Shown in pieces: positions 19,169 through 26,526 of a DNA stretch of 61,834 nt. This stretch comes from Bacteroidales bacterium (GTDB lineage Bacteria > Bacteroidota > Bacteroidia > Bacteroidales > JAGOPY01): assembly GCA_017991835.1 (NCBI GenBank), contig JAGOPY010000017.1, positions 1 to 61,834 on the forward strand, given 5' to 3'. The position numbers and the translations under genes were made by a program. Each line of letters opens with the position of its first letter. Position 1 is the stretch's first letter. The notes beneath the pieces were generated by a model. It searched no databases. It was not told the DNA's origin and saw only the letters and a list, made by a program, of their open reading frames with translations.

Positions 19169-19534
19169 TTATTTCTTAAAAATAAAATAGACGGCGAGCA
19201 CGAGAAACACAAATCCTATCAGGTGATTCATTTTGATCGTTTCATTTTTAAAGATGAGCAGGGTAAAGATCATAAAAACGACGAGGGTGATCACCTCCTG
19301 GATGACTTTTAGCTGTACCAGCGTGAACGGGCCGCCGAACCCCTGGTAACCGATCCGGTTGGCCGGTACCTGGAAACAGTATTCAAAAAAGGCAATGCCC
19401 CAGCTGATCAGGATGATGATGAACAGGCCCGTGCCGCCCGCTTTCGCCCCGTTGAACTTCAGGTGGCCGTACCAGGCCATGGTCATAAATGCATTCGACA
19501 GGATAAGCATCCCGATGGTTGTCAGACCTTTCAT
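19169..19534 (-). CDS. DMT-superfamily protein (DUF486)
   Basis: A 121-residue protein with four predicted membrane helices. The family segments are TMAWYGHLKF, SWGIAFFEYCFQVPANRIGY and TLVQLKVIQEVITLVVF. DUF486 proteins are small relatives of the drug/metabolite transporter superfamily with no assigned substrate. It lies between the GH92 gene and the AI-2E transporter on the same strand. Confidence 0.88.
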   Translation of the reverse strand: MKGLTTIGMLILSNAFMTMAWYGHLKFNGAKAGGTGLFIIILISWGIAFFEYCFQVPANRIGYQGFGGPFTLVQLKVIQEVITLVVFMIFTLLIFKNETIKMNHLIGFVFLVLAVYFIFKK

Positions 19535-19561
19535 CGTAAAAATAATTTGATTCCGAATTAT

Positions 19562-21877
19562 TTATTCATCTTCCGGTGAGATCTTCCCCCATGACTTTTC
19601 AGGACGAGCTCCCATCACAAAAGTAATTTCAGCCCCGTTTATAAGGTTTGAATGCGAAAAATAATTTTTATCATATTCATCTCCGTTAAGAATTATTTTT
19701 CGAATGAATATGTTTTCTTCGGATTGATTCTCAACTGAAATTCCGACCTTCCTACCATTTTCGAGGGTAATTTTGGCGGATACTACCAGCGGGCTGCCGA
19801 TGGCATACTCTTCGCTGCCGGGGCATACGGGGTAAAAGCCGAGGGCGCTGAAGACATACCAGGCCGACATCTGGCCGCAGTCGTCGTTGCCGCAAAGCCC
19901 GTCAGGCGTATCGCCATACATCTCCCGCATGATCATCCTGACTTTTTCCTGCGTCTTCCAGGGTTTCCCGGCCCGGTTGTAGAGATACGGGATGTGATGG
20001 CCGGGCTCGTTGCCATGGACATAGCAGCCGATGATCCCGTCGCGCGTAATGTCTTCGGTATCCTTGAAGTTCTCATCCGGCAAGTGCATGATGAACAGCG
20101 AATCGAGGCGGGCGGTGAAACGTTCCGGGCCGCCCATCATGGTTATCATCTCGGGTATCCGGTGGGGCACATAAAGGCTGTAATTCCAGGCATTTCCCTC
20201 GATGAACCCCTGGCCGTGGGTGTTCAGCGGGTCGAACGGCGTTTTCCATTCGCCTGATGCCAGCCTGGGGCGCATAAAACCTATCTCTTTATCGTACACC
20301 TTCCTGAAATTCAGCGACCGTTCAGCGAACTGCTTTTCCACCTCCGCATTGCCTGTAATCCTTGCCAGTTGGGCTATGGTCCAGTCGTTGTAAGCGTATT
20401 CCAGTGTTTTTGATACGGAGGATGAGTTTTTATCTTCCGGAACATAACCCAATGTCTCATAATATTTTATACCGTCAAAGAGATCATACCCGGCTGTTTT
20501 TACACAAGCTTCGAGGGCGTGCAAACGGTCGAAATTCCCCACATTCTTGACCGCGGCATCGGCGATGACCGAAACGGCGTGATAACCGATCATGCACCAG
20601 TTTTCGTTGGCGTGGTGCGACCACACCGGGAGCATCGGGTGGACGCTCTGGTCGTAATGGGCCAGCATGGAGCGGATCATATCGCTGTTGCGGGAAGGCT
20701 GCACCAGGTTGAACAGCGGGTGCAGCGCGCGGTAGGTGTCCCAGAGCGAAAAGGTCGTGTAATTCGTGAACCCGTCGGCGACGTGGTTATTCTGGTCGAG
20801 ACCGCGGTAGGCACCATCGACGTCCATGTAGATTGTCGGGCTAAGGAAGGTATGATAGAGAGCCGTGTAGAAGGTGGTCATGTCGGCCGGGGTCATCATT
20901 TCGACAGCGACCTTGCCGAGTTCTTTATTCCATTTCGCCTGGCTTTCATTGACTATCCTATCAAAATCCCAGTGAGGTATCTCCGTCTGCAGGTTTTTTA
21001 ATGCACCTTCGGTGGATGTGGAGGATAGGGCGAATTTCACCCGTAAACTTTCGCCTTCGTGCAAAAGAAATCTGAAATACGCCCTGATCTTCTCCCCGGC
21101 CATCTCCGGGAAGTTCTTCGTTTCGTCGAATTTCCTGTAAAACCCGCGGTAAACGGCATTGTCGTATTTTCTGTGCCCGTATTCGACGACCGGATTATCG
21201 AAGGCCATGGCAAAATAGACTGTCCGGGTCCTGGCCCATCCGCTGGTTTGCCGGTAACCCGTGACGAGAGTGTCATTTTCCACCCGGATAAAGGTCCAGA
21301 CATTTTTATCCTCGTAATTGTAAATGCCGTGGATCAGATCGAGGATAATGTTGGCGGTATCGTTTTTTGAAAAGGTATAACGATGGAAACCCACCCGCTC
21401 CGTAGCCGTCAGTTCTGCAAGAATGCCGTCGTCGTCGAGCCGCACCTTGTAGTAAGCCGGCTGCGCCATTTCGTTGGCGTGCGCATAGGCCGACCGGTAG
21501 CCGCTTTCGGGGTGGCTGGCCGTACCCGGGTTAAGCCGGGCCTTACCTGATGTCGGCATCACCAGGAAGTCGCCCAGGTCGGAATGGCCGGTGCCGCTGA
21601 AGTGGGTATGGCTGAAGCCCACGATAGTGGGATCATCGTACTGGTAGCCACTGCAGTAGGCATAGACCTCGCCATTGTATTTGCCCTCTTTCTCATAGCT
21701 GATCGTATCGGTATCGGGGCTGAGCTGTACCATGCCGAACGGCACGGTGGCGCCGGGAAAGGTGTGGCCCATGCGCTGGGTGCCGATAAGCGGATTGACG
21801 AAGCCGATGAGGTCTTGCTGGGAAAAAAGGTTCCCGGCAAAAGCCACAAATAACAGAGCTGTAAAACAGGTTTTCAT
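19562..21877 (-). CDS. Exported GH92 alpha-mannosidase
   Basis: A 771-residue glycoside hydrolase of family 92. There is a signal peptide (MKTCFTALLFVAFAGNLFSQ), the N-terminal GH92 hallmark FVNPLIGTQRMGHTFPGATV, GFSHTHFSGTGHSDLGD, and the C-terminal active-site region NDDCGQMSAWYVFSALGFYP. GH92 enzymes are calcium-dependent exo-acting mannosidases that trim alpha-mannose from N-glycans or yeast mannan, in the periplasm or at the surface. No SusCD pair is adjacent, so it is not in a recognisable polysaccharide utilisation locus. There is no T9SS tail. Confidence 0.94.
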   Translation of the reverse strand: MKTCFTALLFVAFAGNLFSQQDLIGFVNPLIGTQRMGHTFPGATVPFGMVQLSPDTDTISYEKEGKYNGEVYAYCSGYQYDDPTIVGFSHTHFSGTGHSDLGDFLVMPTSGKARLNPGTASHPESGYRSAYAHANEMAQPAYYKVRLDDDGILAELTATERVGFHRYTFSKNDTANIILDLIHGIYNYEDKNVWTFIRVENDTLVTGYRQTSGWARTRTVYFAMAFDNPVVEYGHRKYDNAVYRGFYRKFDETKNFPEMAGEKIRAYFRFLLHEGESLRVKFALSSTSTEGALKNLQTEIPHWDFDRIVNESQAKWNKELGKVAVEMMTPADMTTFYTALYHTFLSPTIYMDVDGAYRGLDQNNHVADGFTNYTTFSLWDTYRALHPLFNLVQPSRNSDMIRSMLAHYDQSVHPMLPVWSHHANENWCMIGYHAVSVIADAAVKNVGNFDRLHALEACVKTAGYDLFDGIKYYETLGYVPEDKNSSSVSKTLEYAYNDWTIAQLARITGNAEVEKQFAERSLNFRKVYDKEIGFMRPRLASGEWKTPFDPLNTHGQGFIEGNAWNYSLYVPHRIPEMITMMGGPERFTARLDSLFIMHLPDENFKDTEDITRDGIIGCYVHGNEPGHHIPYLYNRAGKPWKTQEKVRMIMREMYGDTPDGLCGNDDCGQMSAWYVFSALGFYPVCPGSEEYAIGSPLVVSAKITLENGRKVGISVENQSEENIFIRKIILNGDEYDKNYFSHSNLINGAEITFVMGARPEKSWGKISPEDE

Positions 21878-21988
21878 TGGAATAAATGATAATTGTAAGT
21901 AATTGTTTGTTGTGTCGCGGTACTGATCCGAAAATTGATGGCTTGTCGATTCTCAGAACCGAATGTTGTATAAGCAAAGATTCATTTG

Positions 21989-21996
21989 CAAAGATA
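21989..21996 (-). promoter_or_regulatory. -7 promoter box TATCTTTG upstream of the GH92 gene
   Basis: The minus strand reads TATCTTTG about 112 bases upstream of the GH92 start. Confidence 0.4.
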
Positions 21997-22058
21997 AAGT
22001 TCCATATTTAGCGGTGTTATCCTGCCGAATTTAAATATTTTCGAGGTGAGTTTTTCTG

Positions 22059-22216
22059 AAGAGGATGTCTCAAAAGGATTTAACCACAAAGGACACCAAG
22101 GAATTCACAAAGGCGCACAAAGGTATGCTAACTGATATTCAACCACTTAGTGTTCCTTCGTGATGTACTTTGTGCGCCTTCGCGGTTAATAAAAGGCCTT
22201 TTGAGACAGCCTCTTC
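22059..22216. mobile_element. MITE-like inverted-repeat element (GAGGCTGTCTCAAAA type)
   Basis: The left end GAAGAGGATGTCTCAAAAGG and the complement of the right end, GAAGAGGCTGTCTCAAAAGG, match at 19 of 20 positions. Inside, GGCGCACAAAG on the left faces its complement CTTTGTGCGCC on the right, so much of the 158-bp unit can fold back. No gene is inside. The ends resemble insertion-sequence termini common in Bacteroidota, from memory. It lies in the otherwise empty spacer between GH92 and the T9SS propeller gene. Confidence 0.65.
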
Positions 22217-22250
22217 GAGACTCCATCTCGTCATGTTGAGATGGAGTCTC
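22217..22250. repeat. GAGACTCCATCTC / GAGATGGAGTCTC hairpin
   Basis: A perfect 13-bp inverted repeat with an 8-base loop. It belongs to the dispersed GAGATGG palindrome family, here adjoining the MITE-like element and upstream of the propeller gene's leader. Confidence 0.8.
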
Positions 22251-22345
22251 AAAACTTTAGTCCTGAGATTGCTTTTTATATCAATCTTTCCTATATTTAC
22301 TCCTTCTTTACCAATTAAAAATTATTAACCTCTAGTTCGCTGATT

Positions 22346-22434
22346 ATGAAAATATTCGCCCCCCCCCGGAATTCTGATCCTGATGCTTCTGGTCCTTAGT
22401 TGTATGTTTTCCATTCCTGTTAAAGCGCAATCCA
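22346..22434 (+). pseudogene. Relic protease signal-peptide leader with a C9 tract
   Basis: This stretch and its upstream 25 bases match the 5' end of the C1A protease gene at 56188-56301. The ATG at 22346 opens MKIFAPP, then nine C bases put it out of frame; with eight C bases, as in the 56213 gene, the frame would read GILILMLLVLSC and continue through KAQS straight into the propeller gene. It is either a decayed leader or a phase-variable start. No other stop lies between it and the next ATG in that frame. Confidence 0.6.
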
Positions 22435-22448
22435 AAATATTTTTAGTA

Positions 22449-24008
22449 ATGAAAAGTAAAATAATACAATTGATACTTTCCGTATTTCTAATATCTCAGA
22501 TTGCCTATTCCCAGGAATGGCCGAAAATATACGGAGATAATTTCCATGCACTGGTAAATGACATGAATGAAACATACGATCAAGGGATCATATTATCAGG
22601 GTTTATTTATTTGCCTTATGGTTTCTGCCGGTATATATGGATCATCAAGACCGATATAAATGGAGATCTGCTTTGGTGGAAAAAGATCGGGGATTCTTCA
22701 CACCAATATGGGCTGACCAGATCAGAAATAACAACTGATAATGGATTAATATTTAGTGGGGGCACAACTAAATATACAGGTGACTTTGATCCACTCTTTG
22801 TAAAAATGAATACCTGCGGGGAGGTTGAGTGGTGCAGAGTTTTATCAAGCCCTGGTTACAATTTGGCATTGGAAATAATTAATTTACCTGATAATACTTA
22901 TATGGGGCTGCTGCAATATTACGGTGAAGGGGATACTTATGCCAGAAGTAATTTAATTAAATTGGATCAAATAGGAGAACCGGTCTGGATTCAGAAACTG
23001 GCCCAGGAGGATTCTACTATTATTAATGAAGAACTATATAATTTGCTATATTCATCGGATAGCAACATTATTATCTCAGGTGATAGGGGCCCCGGACAAT
23101 TTGCCTACTGGATCAAAACCGATACTGCCGGAAATCAAATTTGGGATCTTAAATGGCAAGGTGGTTATGGTGGAGCCCGTCAGGTGATTGAAACTTCAAA
23201 TCAAATGTTTTATAGCGCAGGTGGATTTGCTGGTCCGGGTTACCACATGACCCCTTCAATATTCAAATTTGACAACTCCGGGACAAAAATTTACCAGGAG
23301 TATTTGCTAGGAGATACTTTGGCAGGTGGTGGCGCGGAGCCTATGATTTTATATGGCGATACGTCACTTATCACCGGGATCCAATGGAGAACTTCAAATG
23401 ATGTCGAAGATGGATACAGTGACATTCTTAAAACGGATACATTAGGTAATATTATCAATCGCCGCACGCTTATTCATTATAATAAATGCCCTAAAGCAAT
23501 AATGCAATCAAGTGACAATAAAGTACTTGTAACAGGTAATTACATGCCATCCAATTATTGGGACATCTACCTATGGAAATTTAACACCAACCTCGAAGAT
23601 GACACCCTCTACACCCAGCCACTCACATATGATAGCTTGTGTCCGTTTGAGATCCAATCGGATACGATGGACCTGGATTGCGACCTGTTTGTCAATATCG
23701 ATGAACTGCCAACCCGGGAAGAGTATGAATCAACTGTAAAAATCTACCCGAATCCGGCAAGGGATTGGGTAGCGCTAACGCTGCCGGATGTGGTGGCTGA
23801 GGGGAAAGTGGAGATAGCGGTGTATGATGTGTTTGGAAGGGAGGTGGAGACCGGGAGAGGAGGAGACAAGGAGATGGAGGGACAAGGAGAGGTACCGGTG
23901 AACCGCATGCTTGTTTTGGATGTGTCGGGTTATCCGCCGGGGATGTATGTGGTGGTGGTAACGGATAGGAAAGGGAGGCGATATACGGGGAAAGTGATTG
24001 TGAGGTAA
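22449..24008 (+). CDS. T9SS-secreted seven-repeat propeller protein
   Basis: A 519-residue protein with its own signal peptide (IIQLILSVFLISQIAYSQ), seven repeats of the form K-T-D-x-x-G-x-x-x-W (for example IKTDINGDLLW, IKLDQIGEPVW, IKTDTAGNQIW), a YDSLCPFEIQSDT linker and a type A sorting domain (YPNPARDW, VYDVFGREV, YPPGMYVVVV). Seven repeats suggest a seven-bladed beta-propeller exported through the T9SS. It is a paralogue of the genes at 36274 and 60346, but has no protease gene in front. A frame extends upstream to 22383 through the relic leader; 22449 is chosen because a full signal peptide follows. The loop after FGREV contains a minisatellite insert. Confidence 0.8.
   Translation: MKSKIIQLILSVFLISQIAYSQEWPKIYGDNFHALVNDMNETYDQGIILSGFIYLPYGFCRYIWIIKTDINGDLLWWKKIGDSSHQYGLTRSEITTDNGLIFSGGTTKYTGDFDPLFVKMNTCGEVEWCRVLSSPGYNLALEIINLPDNTYMGLLQYYGEGDTYARSNLIKLDQIGEPVWIQKLAQEDSTIINEELYNLLYSSDSNIIISGDRGPGQFAYWIKTDTAGNQIWDLKWQGGYGGARQVIETSNQMFYSAGGFAGPGYHMTPSIFKFDNSGTKIYQEYLLGDTLAGGGAEPMILYGDTSLITGIQWRTSNDVEDGYSDILKTDTLGNIINRRTLIHYNKCPKAIMQSSDNKVLVTGNYMPSNYWDIYLWKFNTNLEDDTLYTQPLTYDSLCPFEIQSDTMDLDCDLFVNIDELPTREEYESTVKIYPNPARDWVALTLPDVVAEGKVEIAVYDVFGREVETGRGGDKEMEGQGEVPVNRMLVLDVSGYPPGMYVVVVTDRKGRRYTGKVIVR
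23841..23892. repeat. GGAGACAAGG-type minisatellite inside a coding sequence
   Basis: Text such as GAGGAGACAAGGAGATGG lies in the sorting domain of the propeller gene and encodes ETGRGGDKEMEGQGE. It resembles the intergenic array at 12568-12620. Confidence 0.7.
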
Positions 24009-24016
24009 TTATTCAT

Positions 24017-24050
24017 GAGACTCCATCTGCTTTAAGCGAGATGGCATCTC
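24017..24050. terminator. GAGATGG-family hairpin between convergent genes
   Basis: GAGACTCCATCTG and the palindrome GAGATGGCATCTC lie 8 bases apart, between the convergent stops at 24008 and 24067. The position suits a bidirectional terminator, although there is no clear T tract. Confidence 0.45.
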
Positions 24051-24066
24051 ATGGTACAACAAGCTC

Positions 24067-25605
24067 CTACGATTTAAAAACGATCATCTTCTCCCTCGTC
24101 ATCTCGCGCATCGTATACGGTATTCCGCCCGTTCCGATCCCCGACTCGTCGCGGCCGCCGAATGGCATCCAGTCGACCCGGAAAGCGGTGTGATCGTTGA
24201 TCATGACCGCCGAAGCGTTCAGCCGCTGCGCCGCTTCGAGAGCCGTGTTGATATTCTGTGTGAAAACAGCCGCCTGGAAAGCGTAACGCAGGCTATTGGC
24301 GCGCGCAACGGCATCACCCAGGTCGTCGAACGGATAAACACAGATCACCGGGCCGAAGACCTCCTCGCGGGAGACTTTTGCGGAATCGGGAGGAGCGAAT
24401 AAAACGATTGGGCGATTGGGCGATTGGACGATTTGGCGATTGGGCGATTGGACGATTTGGCGATTTGGCGATTGGACGATTTGGCGATTTGGCGATTGGA
24501 CGATTTGGCGATTTAAATCCGGATTGTTAATTGTCGAGTTTTGATTTGAGGTTGGATTTGCACTTTGAACTTTGATCCGCCAGCTGGCGGATGAACTTTG
24601 AACTAATTCCGCTCCGCTGCTTATGGCTTCTTCTACCCACTCCTGTACCCGCTGCGCTTCGCTTTCGGCAATCATGGGGCCGATGTCGGTGGCGGGATCG
24701 AGCGGGTCGCCAACGATTAATTTGTCCGCTTCTTCGGCCAGTTTCCCGGCCAGTTCGCGAGCTTTGGAGCGGTGGACAAACACCTTCTGAACGCTGACGC
24801 ACACCTGGCCGGCGTGGTAGAACCCGCCTTTGGCAATGAGCGGAACGATCTCGTCGATGCCGGCCGTACCATCCACGATAACCGGCGCTACGCCGCCGTG
24901 CTCCAGGGCAAACCGTGTGCCGGGCGCCAGGAGGTTTTTCAGCTTCCAGCCGACTTCGTGCGAACCGATAAAGGTCATGTAGCCGATACGGTGATCGGCG
25001 GCAAGCTTTTCGGCCAGCTCGCGGCGGCAAACCAGCGCGGTGCACCAGCCGTCGGGTAATCCGCATCCTTTCAGCAACCTGACCAGGTTAAAGCACGAGA
25101 CGGGTGTGGTCGACGCCGGCTTGACAATCACCGGGCAACCGGTAGCCAATGCCGGGATCACCTGGTGGACGACCAGGTTCAGCGGGTGGTTGAAGGCGCT
25201 GATGGCCAGCACCACCCCGATAGGCTCACGGGTGGTGAAGGCCAGCCGGTTGACCGACGCAGCCGTCATCCCCATCGGGATCTCCTCACCCCGCAGGTGG
25301 TACATTTCAGCCACCGCCAGCTTAACGCCGTTGATGGCCCGCAGCACCTCCACCTTCGAATCTTTGTACGGCTTCCCTCCTTCCTCCGCAGCCATCATTG
25401 TCAGCTCTTCCACCTGCGACTCCATCACGGTTGCGAGCTTCTCCAGTATCGCTATCCGCTGATATTTCGGCAGCCATTTCGACGGATCGCGGAACAACCC
25501 GTGAGCCACAGCGAGCGTCTTTTCAATCTCTTTATCATCCGCCAGGGGAAACTCCCGGATGAAATGCCGGTCGTACGGCGAGGTAACGGTTAGAATGTCA
25601 GGCAT
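24067..25605 (-). CDS. Aldehyde dehydrogenase with a repeat-encoded insert
   Basis: A 512-residue NAD(P)-dependent aldehyde dehydrogenase. The catalytic Cys is in GQVCVSVQK, the general base Glu in FALEHGG, and the C-terminal EEVFGPVICVYPFDDL and MPFGGRDESGIG are typical. About 70 residues (about 335-403) replace the usual short turn before APPDSAKVSREEVFGP: first text from an AACTTTGA-type repeat and an 18-bp palindrome, then four NRQIVQSP octapeptides. Without the insert the length would be near 440, slightly short for the family. Substrate unknown. The insert falls in a surface region, so activity may be kept. The neighbour is purine nucleoside phosphorylase (9 bases). Confidence 0.88.
   Translation of the reverse strand: MPDILTVTSPYDRHFIREFPLADDKEIEKTLAVAHGLFRDPSKWLPKYQRIAILEKLATVMESQVEELTMMAAEEGGKPYKDSKVEVLRAINGVKLAVAEMYHLRGEEIPMGMTAASVNRLAFTTREPIGVVLAISAFNHPLNLVVHQVIPALATGCPVIVKPASTTPVSCFNLVRLLKGCGLPDGWCTALVCRRELAEKLAADHRIGYMTFIGSHEVGWKLKNLLAPGTRFALEHGGVAPVIVDGTAGIDEIVPLIAKGGFYHAGQVCVSVQKVFVHRSKARELAGKLAEEADKLIVGDPLDPATDIGPMIAESEAQRVQEWVEEAISSGAELVQSSSASWRIKVQSANPTSNQNSTINNPDLNRQIVQSPNRQIVQSPNRQIVQSPNRQIVQSPNRPIVLFAPPDSAKVSREEVFGPVICVYPFDDLGDAVARANSLRYAFQAAVFTQNINTALEAAQRLNASAVMINDHTAFRVDWMPFGGRDESGIGTGGIPYTMREMTREKMIVFKS
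24404..24516. repeat. 8-bp array TGGCGATT/TGGACGAT inside the dehydrogenase gene
   Basis: About fourteen 8-bp units organised as a 24-bp higher-order repeat. On the coding (minus) strand each 24-bp unit encodes NRQIVQSP. Eight is not a multiple of three, so each unit shifts the frame; three restore it. Confidence 0.9.
24575..24592. repeat. 18-bp perfect palindrome within the dehydrogenase insert
   Basis: ATCCGCCAGCTGGCGGAT reads the same on both strands and is flanked on both sides by ACTTTGA-type text. It is coding here (SASWRI region) although it has the look of an intergenic repeat. Confidence 0.85.
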
Positions 25606-25614
25606 ATAGAGGAG

Positions 25615-26424
25615 TTATAATTCCTCCACCAGGTCGGATATGATCTTAACCAGTCCTTTCTCGGCCTGGGAGGCGTAATACAATATTTTATCGATATCAA
25701 CCGGTTCCAGGTGATCGGGGTCGCATTCGTCGGTGATGACGGAGATAGCCGCTACCGGTAGTTTCATATGGTTGGCCACGATCACCTCGGGAGTGGTCGA
25801 CATACCCACGACGTCGGCGCCGATCCGGCTTAAGAACCGGTATTCAGCCCGGGTTTCGAGGTTCGGCCCGGTTACAGCAACGTAGACTCCTTTATGCAAC
25901 GTGATCCCGTTCCTTCCGGCTATGGCGGTGATCTTCGCATTGATCTCCCTGGAATAGGCCTGGCTCATATCGGGAAACCGTGTACCCAGCTCATCGATAT
26001 TCGGCCCGACAAGCGGATTCGGCAACAGGTTGATATGATCTTCGATCAGCATCAGCGAGCCCTTTTTGAAAGCCGGGTTCATCGAACCGCAGGCGTTGGA
26101 GACCAGCAGGCTGCTGATTCCCAGCATTTTCATGACCCGAATGGGAAAAGTTATCTGCTGCGTGGTATACCCTTCGTAAGCATGCGAACGGCCTTTCATC
26201 ACCAGCACTTTTCTGCCGCGCAAGTTACCGTATATCAAAACTCCGTGGTGAAATTCGACAGTAGAAATGGGAAAGTGGGGAATATCCTCATAATCAATGG
26301 TTATCTCCACATCGATATGATCGGCCAGTTTGCCAAGCCCGGTGCCGAGGATTATTCCCACCTCGGGCGCCACCATCCCTTTTGACCTCAGGTATCCGGC
26401 CGCTTCTTTAATCTTCTCAAACAT
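25615..26424 (-). CDS. Purine nucleoside phosphorylase
   Basis: A 269-residue trimeric-type (class II) phosphorylase that splits inosine and guanosine with phosphate in purine salvage. Motifs: GIILGTGLGKLAD, the phosphate-loop MKGRSHAYEGY, SNACGSMNP, TGPNLETRAEYRF and VGMSTTPEVIVANH, plus a VITDECDPD segment in the base site; the family usually has Asn there (in TN), and here it reads TDECD. Length matches the family. It precedes the aldehyde dehydrogenase gene by 9 bases and may share its transcript. Confidence 0.93.
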   Translation of the reverse strand: MFEKIKEAAGYLRSKGMVAPEVGIILGTGLGKLADHIDVEITIDYEDIPHFPISTVEFHHGVLIYGNLRGRKVLVMKGRSHAYEGYTTQQITFPIRVMKMLGISSLLVSNACGSMNPAFKKGSLMLIEDHINLLPNPLVGPNIDELGTRFPDMSQAYSREINAKITAIAGRNGITLHKGVYVAVTGPNLETRAEYRFLSRIGADVVGMSTTPEVIVANHMKLPVAAISVITDECDPDHLEPVDIDKILYYASQAEKGLVKIISDLVEEL

Positions 26425-26526
26425 ATTAAAACAATTGAGCGGGCGAAGTTAATCAAATTTTATGTGCCTGTTTAATAGGCCGCATTAGTGAATAATATCT
26501 ATTTTTATCCCTTTCAAAATAAACTT

